Below are positions 9,001-18,300 of a DNA stretch of 64,000 bases, piece after piece. The DNA is taken from contig OZ024895.1 of NCBI GenBank assembly GCA_964017195.1, positions 30,654,875 to 30,718,874 of the forward strand. Direction: 5' to 3'. The notes under the pieces were generated by a model that was given only the letters and a program-made list of their open reading frames with translations, had not been told where the DNA came from and ran no database searches. The stretch's first letter is position 1; each line of letters begins with the position of its first letter. Made by a program: the position numbers and the translations under genes. The DNA comes from Siderastrea radians (Eukaryota; Cnidaria; Anthozoa; Scleractinia; Rhizangiidae).

Positions 9001-12000
9001 ATCACATACTTGTCAGTACAAAAATATGAAGAGGCTACATTATATAAATGTTTCCACTGTTAGAAGTCGTGCAGGCCTGTCGCTCCTTGCTACTCCCCAC
9101 TGTGATTGTATTCAGACAGAGCCCCGTTCTAACGCGTGAAACCATTAGCCATCAGAATATGTACGGTAAAAACCCATCAAGAAATACACGCCAACTACCT
9201 AACACATCACCTCAATGCCGAGGAAATAAAACAACCTGTTGTGTATTTCTGCAGGGGATTACATAGTACGCAAAAAACATTTTAACATTGTGAAAGAAAG
9301 CGCATTTCAGTATAGTCCTCTTATAAAACAACCTATAGCTACAAATCTTATCCGATCGAAATCACAGCAAGCTGACTGGCTGGCAAGGACTAGTTAGAAT
9401 GCACATTTTTCGATCTTAACATCCTACATACGTGGCTATAAAATTTTTATCTACTGAATATTTGGTGGAACGTAATTGAATTTTTACGCTCTACCTTTAC
9501 CTATAGACACATCTTGAAAATAACAACTGACAAGAAGAGTAAAGATTCGAGACTACATTGAGTCGCTTATTAACACAGACACAATCAAAGGTCAAAAGCC
9601 ACAGGAGTCCTTCATACCGATATGACCTTGAGTTGTCAAAATCCTAAACATGCGACACTTAAAATGTTACGGCTCGCTTCAATCACCTCTAAAATACCTC
9701 CAAACCAATCCCACTTCAAATATGAAAGAACAAAAAACTGGTCGAAAGACCGTGATATTAATAGAACGCGTGGCTAGCCAGCAAATAGCAACACTACTGC
9801 CCAAATATAAGCACACGTGTTAAAAAATCACATATCAGCACTCAGTAAAAATCGCAGAGGAGTGAAAGAGCAATTTGCACCACATTCAAAACAACTACAC
9901 TGCTGCTATGCAAAAATATTGTACGCATCAAATCAGATAACGGTCACTCCTCAATTCAACCTAAAACAGAGTGCTAAAATGTCAAAAACGCAACATATAC
10001 AAACACACGTAAGCTTCAAATGGACAAGGATCGAAAACCACATTTGACAGTTGGCCGCCTTTGATTAACCAATAGAAATCCTGGATTTTTGATCCACACA
10101 GTGGGTATAAATACACAACGGAAAACGTTTGCCAAACAGAATGCCTTGTCATTCTCAAAACGTACATGAACTTGCATAAGAGCAACTCGCAAAACCAATC
10201 CCGGCAACTGATGAGACCCATGTGGAGGGTCGAAACCATGGTCTTGCCTGTACAAATCGGCAGTCGAAAGACTTGCTTACAAAAGGAGGAAACATATCGA
10301 GCTCCATCGACACGAAACTCACAGTTTCGAAAGGGGCTAATTGTTACGCATTTGACTGAACTCAATGTCAACAAACGGTGCCAAGGCTCAAACACGTTTT
10401 AATGGCACTTTATAAAACCAAGACAGTCATTGCAACAACAATCCTTTCTTAAAAATCACATACTTGTCAGTACAAAAATATGAAGAGGCTACATTATATA
10501 AATGTTTCCACTGTTAGAAGTCGTGCAGGCCTGTCGCTCCTTGCTACTCCCCAAATTGAGACTATCCTGCTAATGCATCATTTGTCTTTTTGTCCTCAGC
10601 AGCAGTCTTGGTGGATTTGAAACTGGATTTTTTTTCAGTTTATAGTGCACAACAGTGATGGTAGAATGTGGCCTAACTAGCAAGTTTGAGTGCCAGGTCA
10701 TTTTCTGTCAAATATATTATATTGATTTTATATAGGAAATTCCATAAATACCAGTGGATAATCTGTACTCACAGAAAAGCTGTGTCAAAGTTTGGAATAT
10801 CAAATTTTAGAAAGGTATTAAAGAGATTTTTTGTTTGCTTGTTTGATTTTTATAAGTGAAGTCTTAGGAAGCTGACCATTACAATTCTTACTTTTTCCTA
10901 GTGTAGATCACTCTTTGATCATCGAATCCAGCAAAGGAAACATTAAAAATTCCTTAATAGATTTGCTGTTTAAAATTCATGCATTTTTTAGTCATGCCAA
11001 CAACCATCTTTACTATCCCTTTTAGTGCTCTTAAAGATATGTGTCATGGAACATTTGCGAGGGCACACTTACACGTTGCTACTCATTTTCATTATAGGTG
11101 AAGAAAGTCAGTAAACAACGAGAGTATGCAACAATGTTGAGATCCCAGCATTCAACCATGAAAAAACAGCAGCAGAAAAGGGCCACAGCACCTCTTGCAG
11201 CTAAACCCCATCAGGTGAAAGAGGCAGAGATAAAAAGACAGGCAGTAAGTAGCAAACCCTTCCTTACAAGCAGCCCATAGGCCATTGATGCATTCACCCT
11301 TTTTTGGAACCACTTCTTTATGCCCCCCCTCCCCCCCCAAAAAAACCCAGTCATTTCTCATCTTAAATTCCCATTAACCTGACCCTTTAAGCCCCACTGT
11401 CCACATGCATGTTCTCCTCATGGCTTGCTATATATTTCTCATGGTGCAAGTTGTAAGAATTTGCCTAAACACCAAGACATTTTATCTTTGGTGATCGTTT
11501 CTTTTATTCTCATGAGTTACATGTTTGATCAAGTTGTGATATTGTAAGGAGAAATTAGATGCTTGTCACTATTGGGGTTTTGGGGGTAATCCAACTGCCT
11601 ACCTTTTGTAATTGACCAACTGTCATTCTTTTTCTGGTTAATTAATGCAAGCACTCAAAGTGACAATTAGCAAATACAAAATGACAAACACCGAAAACTT
11701 ACATGACTTGTAAGGCTCAATATTTGTGGCTTTCAATTGATGGAACATATTGCAATTAAGCAAATAATGTATTAGCATCTTGCATTTGATTGCTACAGCA
11801 CTAATTACAGTGTCTGAGAAAAGTTACTGAAAACAAAAACTTCAAACAATCTTTTTAAAATTGTGTTTCACTTTCTTATGTTGCTTCTAATTTTGCCCTG
11901 TTGTTTTTTCTGGGGTCGGATTCATAAAGCCCTCGTACGTTAACCCTTTAAGCCCCGGCATCATTATTCAAATTCTCCGTACTGGTCTTCATACATTTCA

Positions 12001-12639
12001 GTGGTATAAAATTGGGAGAACCTGTTAAGATGTCAAGACAATTCATCTTTGGTGATCATTTCCCCAATTCTCATGACCTTTATGTGTTATAATGCACTGA
12101 TATAATGAGAAGAAATTTGATGATGATCACTATTGGGGCTTAAAGGGTTAACTGAAGGACTTCTCACACAGCAAAATAAAGTTTGGAAGCAAACTTTAGT
12201 TTGCCAGATAAAGGCATCTTTAGGAATAAGTCATCACCAACATATGATGGAACAATCTTCATACCTACACTGTAGCTGAAGATACAACCTTACTGAAGGT
12301 CATACCCTGCCCAAACTTCTTGCCTGCAGCTCGAGCGTTTGCAGCAGGATATGTGTAACAACTCGCATCATAACCATGTCTCAAACATTGTCAGTTCAAA
12401 TTTCATTGATTATGTTCTGTTTCATTCAGGCTTTAAACTATGCCAAGAATGTTCCTAAGCCCAAACCAATGGCCAGCAGAAAAAGAGAAAACTCTGGGTC
12501 TGGCAGACATTGGGAGGAAACAAGAGGGGATGAGGATCAAGAAATCACTGTGCTTGAAATACTAAGAATGAGACATGAGAAAGAGAAACAAGAAGTTGAT
12601 AGCATAAGAAAAGATCTGGCTTCAAAAATAAGGTTGTGA
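4775..12639 (+). CDS. jhy: JHY-like (jhy protein homolog), cilium-associated gene
   Basis: Three coding exons are supported: 4775-6050, 11098-11244 and 12430-12639. Phase 0 is kept across both introns, with donors AAG/GTAAAG and GCA/GTAAGT and acceptors ATTATAG and TTCATTCAG. The conserved part is C-terminal: PYTLKDYKNFV with GGLGPNVDTKDFKEK, then VKKVSKQREYATML, then ALNYAKNVPKPKP and VLEILRMRHEKEKQEV, the pattern I associate with JHY proteins. JHY is linked to motile-cilium structure in vertebrates. The N-terminal two thirds is low-complexity and weakly conserved. The first exon changes frame three times between about 5035 and 5380, so the gene is either disrupted or the assembly has small indels there. 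The stop at 12637 is the simplest end. A possible further splice to 12807 also keeps frame. Confidence 0.65.
6270..6343 (+). repeat. 74-bp direct repeat, left copy flanking the ribozyme array
   Basis: The 74 bases ending GTGGATTTGAAACTG immediately before the first tandem unit recur without a visible mismatch at 10552-10625, directly after the last partial unit. Between the copies lies only the tandem array. This looks like a long target-site duplication or the trace of a recombination event at insertion. Confidence 0.85.
7161..7205 (+). promoter_or_regulatory. CCAAT plus TATA-box arrangement inside the repeat unit
   Basis: CCAATAG at 7161 and TATAAATA at 7198-7205 are spaced as in an RNA polymerase II promoter pointing rightward. 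Initiation near 7230 would place the ribozyme about 65 nt into the transcript. The same arrangement recurs 1454 and 2908 bp downstream. It is inferred from motifs only. Confidence 0.35.
7295..7340 (+). ncRNA. Type I hammerhead ribozyme, copy 1
   Basis: All core elements are in order. The stem I strand GGCAA (7295-7299) is followed by CTGATGA (7300-7306). Stem II is GACCC (7307-7311), loop ATGTGGA, GGGTC (7319-7323), with five perfect pairs. GAAA lies at 7324-7327. A minimal stem III lies within ACCATGGT (7327-7334). The cleavage triplet GTC ends at 7335, and stem I strand TTGCC (7336-7340) pairs perfectly with GGCAA. Predicted self-cleavage is between 7335 and 7336. The octamer ACCATGGT is self-complementary, so two tandem ribozymes could share a longer stem III, as known for double hammerheads with short stem III. 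Tertiary loop contacts were not resolved. Confidence 0.9.
7798..9251 (+). mobile_element. Ribozyme-bearing tandem repeat, unit 2 (1454 bp)
   Basis: Second complete unit, joined directly to unit 1 with no spacer. It is near-identical to unit 1 and to unit 3 over the part the latter retains, including the hammerhead at 8749-8794. Confidence 0.85.
8749..8794 (+). ncRNA. Type I hammerhead ribozyme, copy 2
   Basis: Identical to copy 1 and exactly 1454 bp downstream. Predicted cleavage is after 8789, so RNA cut at copies 1 and 2 would be a 1454-nt monomer (7336-8789). Confidence 0.9.
9252..10551 (+). mobile_element. Ribozyme-bearing tandem repeat, unit 3 (3' truncated)
   Basis: Third unit, ending after CTTGCTACTCCC about 154 bp short of a full monomer, where it meets the right copy of the 74-bp repeat. 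The hammerhead (10203-10248) and the CCAAT/TATA arrangement are retained. Confidence 0.85.
10203..10248 (+). ncRNA. Type I hammerhead ribozyme, copy 3
   Basis: Identical to copies 1 and 2. Predicted cleavage is after 10243, giving a second possible 1454-nt monomer (8790-10243). Confidence 0.9.
10552..10625 (+). repeat. 74-bp direct repeat, right copy flanking the ribozyme array
   Basis: Matches 6270-6343. Beyond it the intron continues with GATTTTTTTTCAG, which is presumably the original sequence to the right of the insertion. Confidence 0.85.
11098..11244 (+). CDS. jhy: JHY-like gene, second coding exon
   Basis: 49 codons between an ATTATAG acceptor and a GTAAGT donor, reading VKKVSKQREYATML and a Lys/Gln-rich stretch. 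Phase 0 at both ends joins it to exon 1 and exon 3 without a stop. Confidence 0.7.
11384..11590. mobile_element. TTAA-type MITE relative (diverged copy)
   Basis: Begins ACCCTTTAAGCCCC and ends CACTATTGGGGTTTTGG, with an internal stretch (TTTATCTTTGGTGATC, then TTCTCATGA) shared with the better copy at 11940-12151. The right terminus is decayed. Confidence 0.5.
11940..12151. mobile_element. TTAA-flanked MITE (piggyBac-like)
   Basis: Framed by TTAA at 11940-11943 and 12148-12151, with terminal inverted repeats CCCTTTAAGCCCC and GGGGCTTAAAGGG. Length between the TTAAs is 204 bp and it has no ORF. TTAA duplication with CCC-starting termini is the piggyBac hallmark. It lies in the last intron of the JHY-like gene. 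Confidence 0.7.
12430..12639 (+). CDS. jhy: JHY-like gene, third coding exon
   Basis: Starts after TTCATTCAG with ALNYAKNVPKPKP and ends ASKIRL then TGA. The helical LRMRHEKEKQEV segment matches the C-terminal region expected of the family. Confidence 0.65.
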   Translation, partial: ALNYAKNVPKPKPMASRKRENSGSGRHWEETRGDEDQEITVLEILRMRHEKEKQEVDSIRKDLASKIRL

Positions 12640-13920
12640 TGCATGTTTAGAATCAAACTATTATATTTTGAAGAAGAGCTAGCATTCCATGGCAAGAACA
12701 AAGGCCTACAGGTTTACAAATTCTAATATGCAAAAGATGTTATTATGAATTGTTAGGCCATGCCAGTAAAATGTTTCTTTTCCCCTTTTCCCTGCGTCCT
12801 CTACAGACATCCTCATAGGAAAGGTGGTGAAGAACCTGAGATGAAGAGAGATAAAGGAGGGGGAGGGGAGGGGAGGGTATCAAAGGGCTTTTCTATCCCC
12901 ATGAGACATGGACTGACGCACCATGGATTGGCTCTTGTTTTCATCTTTGAAATGTTTCACAGCTCTCTAAATATGAATAGCAACTGTTCTCTGGAGGCAC
13001 TTGAGGGCAAGGTTTTCAAAGAAATTTGCTATTTGAACACAGTTGTGTTGACTATCATACGTTCTGTAAAACTGTTTTCAAAGGAACCATAGCATGTACA
13101 TATTTTATCAATGTGTCCAACATCATACAAAATGCGTTGTATTCCAAAGAGTGAAACATGTTTTATTGTATAAAGGTTGTACATGTACAAAGTGTAAATT
13201 ATAATACAGAACACTAAGAAAGTATCCATATTTAAAGCACAATATTAACATACCTCTCGTGTCATAACAGTATTTTGTGTGAGATTTCCTGAGTGAAATA
13301 GGTACGTGTTGCAGTGTATATGTCCAGGAAAACGATATTAAAAGAAAATTTTAAACATTTTCCTGTACGGGATTTTTTTTTCCTTGGTTTGTTTGTCTAT
13401 CTTGATGTGATTTACTCTCTTTTCCTTTTTTAATTTTTTTCCCCTCGATTCTATAAAAGTGATGACCCTCAAACAACAAAATGTGCCATGGTTGAACTGC
13501 TTTACTGTGAACTGGTCACCTGATGGGTGAGGAGTTCGCACGACCAAAAAGCCAAAATGGTTCTTTGCACGTGTTAAAAAATCCTACGAAAACGCTTGCT
13601 ACACAGCCTATCGGGAAGCAGGAGAAATATGATCAGGGGAAACTTGCTCAATATTTGTGGAATTGTGCGTAAAGAGTACAGTTACTCCCACTTCACCCCT
13701 ACACACGCAGACTAGTACCAGCAAGCATTTGAGCCATTCCTTCATCTTTAATTTTCCGCACTCAGAAGAATAATTGGTCAAAGCAAGCTTTTATTTTTTA
13801 GGGGCCACAGTATGATTTGCTGTGAAGCTGCTAATAATAATTTATTTACGGTGATACGTCACTTTTTCAAAACAAATCTCTTTTATCTAGGAACCATAAC
13901 GTTTTATTTTCAGTCGCTAT
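12640..13920 (+). other. Downstream region of the JHY-like gene
   Basis: It holds a possible alternative terminal exon: acceptor CTCTACAG ending at 12806, reading HPHRKGGEEPEMKRDKGG. This would join in frame if a weak GTTGTG donor at 12633 were used. Otherwise it is AT-rich sequence that may be 3' UTR. No second gene is recognised. Confidence 0.35.
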
Positions 13921-14831
13921 GGCTCGGTTTAAACGTCGAATTTCACATGCGCCGAATTTAATACCTACTGGGTCGACTCAAATTATTAAATTCGACATGG
14001 CCTTCACACGTCAAACTAATGTTGGCCAACTCGTGTTGGCAATCTCAAATTGGTGTGTGTGAACGACACAACAACATGTTGGCAAACTGTTGGCGAGAAT
14101 AGAGACAGTTCTATTTGTCGCCAACAGTTTACCAACATGTTGTTTTGTCGTTCACACACACCAATTTTTAGTTTGCCGACACGAGTTGGCCAACATTAGT
14201 TTGACGTGTGAAGGCCGCTTTAGACTTACTGACTCGCATTAAATTTATGAGCGAGTTTTTGCGAAGTTCCGTTGCCAGGCCCCGTTTGCGAATTCGTTCG
14301 TCAAATTTCGGATAAATACAATTTCTACCTTTTTTTGGTTATAATCTGTTAGTTTAGAATAGCTATCCACCAAAAATAAGCGAAAACTATTCGACGTTCA
14401 TGCAATCCGTTATAAAGTAATGATTCTTGTCCACAGAGTGTAGATATAGTTTGCGAGGCCTGGATCTATCTATTCAGTTATTTCTTTCTTTATTTGTTTA
14501 TCTATTTATTTACGCTAGATAAAAGTTTATATTTCTCCATTGACCTTAAATTGTTACAGCGGAATTACTAACGGTGTAGTTTCGCTCTACCCGCCTAGGT
14601 AAGCCTTTGCTATTTGCGGGTAGAGCAGTATGTTCGTCCTTTAATGTTGTTGAATAAGCTTGTTGCTTTTCAGTCAAATGCAACAACGTTCAATGCATGA
14701 CTGGTTACGGTTTAGAGTCTCGAGTCATCATGCTTATCAGTTTTAAGCAAACGCTGTTATATTAGGAAATACATTAACATAATTCATGCATTAGATTCGG
14801 CACCTGTGAAATTCGACATTTAAACCGGGCC
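13921..14831. mobile_element. MITE-like element with about 45-bp terminal inverted repeats, carrying a nested MITE
   Basis: The left end GGCTCGGTTTAAACGTCGAA and the right end, read on the other strand, GGCCCGGTTTAAATGTCGAA continue as matching arms through AATTTCACA and GCCGAAT. Length is 911 bp with no ORF. A second, nearly palindromic element sits inside it at 13999-14216. Confidence 0.65.
13999..14216. mobile_element. Foldback MITE nested in the previous element
   Basis: GGCCTTCACACGTCAAAC at the left end is the reverse complement of GTTTGACGTGTGAAGGCC at the right end, allowing one mismatch. The two halves pair over about 100 bp around a short centre near 14100, with internal motifs ATGTTGGCCAACTCGTGTTGGC and GTGTGTGAACGAC mirrored. 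Confidence 0.8.
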
Positions 14832-14936
14832 TCAAGCAAAACAGAACCAAGAGACCATTTTTGCCGTCAAAAATGGTTCTAAAGGGGGGGGGGAAGAGCC
14901 ACTTTTCCCACTCAAACTGTTAACCCTTTACGACAC

Positions 14937-15063
14937 AACATATGTTGTGTTATGTTACGTTAGTTATGTTTTGTTACGCTATGTTATGTTATGCTATGTT
15001 ACGTTATGCTATGTTACGTTACGTGATGTTGTGTCATGTCATGTCATGTCATGTCATGTCATT
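14937..15063. repeat. ATGTT/ATGTC pentanucleotide microsatellite
   Basis: A degenerate ATGTT-type array grading into five clean TCATG copies near 15036-15062. Confidence 0.8.
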
Positions 15064-15234
15064 TTCATGAAGCATCAAAAGTTTTATAGTCCGCAAATTT
15101 GATTTGTCTCTCTATTTCTTCCATTGGACTCACGTCACTATGTTCCTCCACAGTTTTGCTGTCGTGTAAACCAACAAGAGCTTGCTCCTTTTCCCCATCA
15201 GAACTTGATGCTCAAGCCTCGAAAAAAGCAACAG

Positions 15235-15375
15235 TTACAAACACACAGGAGGTTGAACTCTGATTTCCGGCTTGCTCATCTGTTCTGTCCAAATTACAAA
15301 TGGAAATCCTGAGTATTTAGTACCCTGTCTTTCATCCTCAAAGAACGAAACGGTTCCAGATGCTCCAAATTCACC
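15235..15375 (-). CDS. AGA: AGA-like exon 10 with stop codon
   Basis: After TTTTCCAG. Reads [15 protein letters not shown] then FPFVIWTEQ and ends RVQPPVCL before TAA at 15237-15235. Confidence 0.88.
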   Translation of the reverse strand, partial: GEFGASGTVSFFEDERQGTKYSGFPFVIWTEQMSKPEIRVQPPVCL

Positions 15376-18300
15376 CTGGAAAATAGTGAAAAGGAGACAG
15401 AAAAAAAAAAGATATAATTATCGTCAGTTATTTTGAAAATTGAAATTCGTCAAGGTCCAGATTAGAAAAGGGTCTCGATTTGTTTTACCCAACAAGGAAG
15501 TGAAAAACGACTTTCTAAGGTTATCCAAGGCATTGAACTACACTCCTCTCAATCATAAAAGCTCGAGTTTTGGCGACCAAGTGCTAAAAGTTCATTCGTT
15601 TTTCGAGCCTCCGAATTAAATTAGGCGAACAGAAGAGGAGAGTTAAGGCAAGTAAAAGAAATGACCAAGAGAGGAGGAGTCATGCTGAAAGAAATCCAAG
15701 ATGGCGCACACAGACGAAGTAATCCAGCGTTCGCTCACCGTTAAGGGGGCTGCAGTAAAATGCGCTTTAAGTATGCTAACAGTTAATAAACAACAACAAC
15801 ATTTATCTACATAAGCTAAACTATAAAAGATTTTATTTGAAAAACGAATGAACAGACGAAGGGACGGCCTGCCTGCCTGGCTGCCTAGCCTGCGCTTAGC
15901 TAACTAAACCACTTCTAAAAGGCGACAGCTTTTAAATTTGTGGCGTTGCAACCTCTCTTGTGCTGTTGCTCAACGAGTTATGCGTAACGATGACAAAATG
16001 TTTCTGTTCAACAAAATCATGATAGCAAAGTGTTTTTATTTGAAATTATCAGCTTGAAAACGTCAGCCTAAAAAGACGACAGCAGCATTACCTTTCTGTT
16101 GAGAGCAATTAAGGCCATCTCAAATGGTTTAGCTGTTGTTCCTGCTTTTCGTTGTGCTTCTTTCACAACTTTTTCGCATGATTCCTGTGGAGAATGGCCC
16201 TATCAACAAAAGGGAGATTTGAAATTTGAACTTCACGATCGTTTCGGTCATAAATAGCTTAATTAAAGAGAAGATCAAAAAAGAGCATGTATACCTCCAT
16301 AAATACCTTCCATCAAACGGTAATTCGGCCGTAAGCGCGCGCAGGCCCAAAAGGACTGTCAATAAGGATCCAGGTCGGGGACTTTCCACGGCTACAATAA
16401 TTATTGTGCTATGTCCAGCATGAAAAATTTTAAATTTTAAACGTTTTTTGACAATTCCTTATCTTCAGTAAAATCCAAGATGGGGCCCAAAATGGCGGTC
16501 ATCTTGGATGACGTCACAGGCCCCCTAGCAGCGCGGCAACCCATAATATGTACCTCATCTTGTACAGCACTTCACAGGCTTTCTACTAAAGGTGAAGTCT
16601 CTTCGAAATATTGTAGCATGACGAAAACCTAAGGGAGGGTTCCATCAAACCCCCCCCCCCCCGGCCTCCCCTCTTCCCTTGTACCATGGTGGGGGTGTGA
16701 TTTTGCTTGTACGTCCGAGAGTTAATACACTAGAATACGATCAGTCTCTTCTCCTAATGCTCCTATAGCGCAAGAAGAAGTCCTTAGACTTCGTTTTAGC
16801 TAGCCTGCGTCGCGTTCCGGGCTCGCATCTCGCGCTTCTTCATCCTGCCTCTCCTTCCCCTATCAGCGCCTCCCGCGTGTGAAGGCTTCGTTTTATCAAC
16901 CTTCGGTAGAGCATTGTCAAGAAATCGTACCTGTACAACTTTGTTTAAATCAGAGGGCTGCGTCAAGAACTAAAAACGTATCAAAACGCACCACTCATGT
17001 CTTGTAGTCTTTACAGCCACTAACATCAGGCCTTGACTAACAGACGTCCAACAGAGCGCTTTTCAAATGAGTGTGGTCAAACCAAAACCAAAGTAATTAT
17101 CCCAGCTAATTACAACAAGTACAAGTCACCCAATGAACCAAGGAAATGAAAAACATATAACCCGCGCCAAGCGAGGAAAAACGCGTGCAAGGAAGTCGCA
17201 ATTGGTGTGAATTTTACTTCTGATTGGTCAAGATAGTGGCGCGAGATTTTTTAACCAATCAGGGAGCGTAGTAAAGCAAAACCGAAGCAAATATTACTTT
17301 CGATATCCAATTAAAAACTGCAATAACATCGCAACCGGGTCACCAATGAGGGCACTAACCAGAGACTAATACCATTCACTGTGACTCTGATGATGGCTTC
17401 CGCACAGGCTGGTGACCAACAGTCCATTTAACGACTACACTCAGTTATGAGTAAGATCATAAGCAATCCACTTACTCCAGTCTAAGTTTTCAATCCGGGA
17501 TATCCAGATTACGAGTCGTGTATGTTACACACTAAACCACGTCAGTTTAACACATATGACAGGAAGCAACTTCAAAGTCAAACAAAAACAGTAAACATTT
17601 TTCATTAAGTTGACTACAAACCTCCTTCATTAACTGGACTACATGAAAAGCAGGACAAAACCTCATCATGTTGTCACCATCTCCAGTAGCTGTCAATCAA
17701 ATCAACACGGTCAGTCAAGGAAACAAAGGGGAGGGGAGGGAAGGGGTAAGATGTTCAGAAAGAGTTTCATTTTGTCGATCGGCGATATATGGGGGAGTTT
17801 GTGGGATCGCATTTTGCGATTTAGAAATATCGAGTGATTCTCTGGAGGGATTTCTTTCTTGGAAATGCATGATCGGCATATAAGAACTTAGTTGTCAAAA
17901 AAAAGCTGTATTTCATGACGTACGATACTGTTACAAAAAAGTTACTGAATGCACACAGATTGTTCTGAAACGTTTTGGAAAACTTAGTTCTTCAATTTTA
18001 ACTCTCTCTAGAACGTACATACACTTGTGCTGGTCTCAATTAAAAATTATTCACCGAAGTGGAAGTGAACAGTGGTGGACATTTGTCGAGCCGCGAAACG
18101 GCAAGGTAAATATCTACCACTCTTCATGTGTTTTCATGTGTTGCTCACTCTGCGCAAATAAGATGAGATGAGATGAGATAAGATAACTTTATTCAGGGGC
18201 ACCCAACGAGAAAATTTTAGCAAAATACTTGAAATGGCATTTTCTGCTTTCTTAGGTTGTTTAAGGGCTTTTTAAAGCCATATTTGTGTAAGCTAATAAT

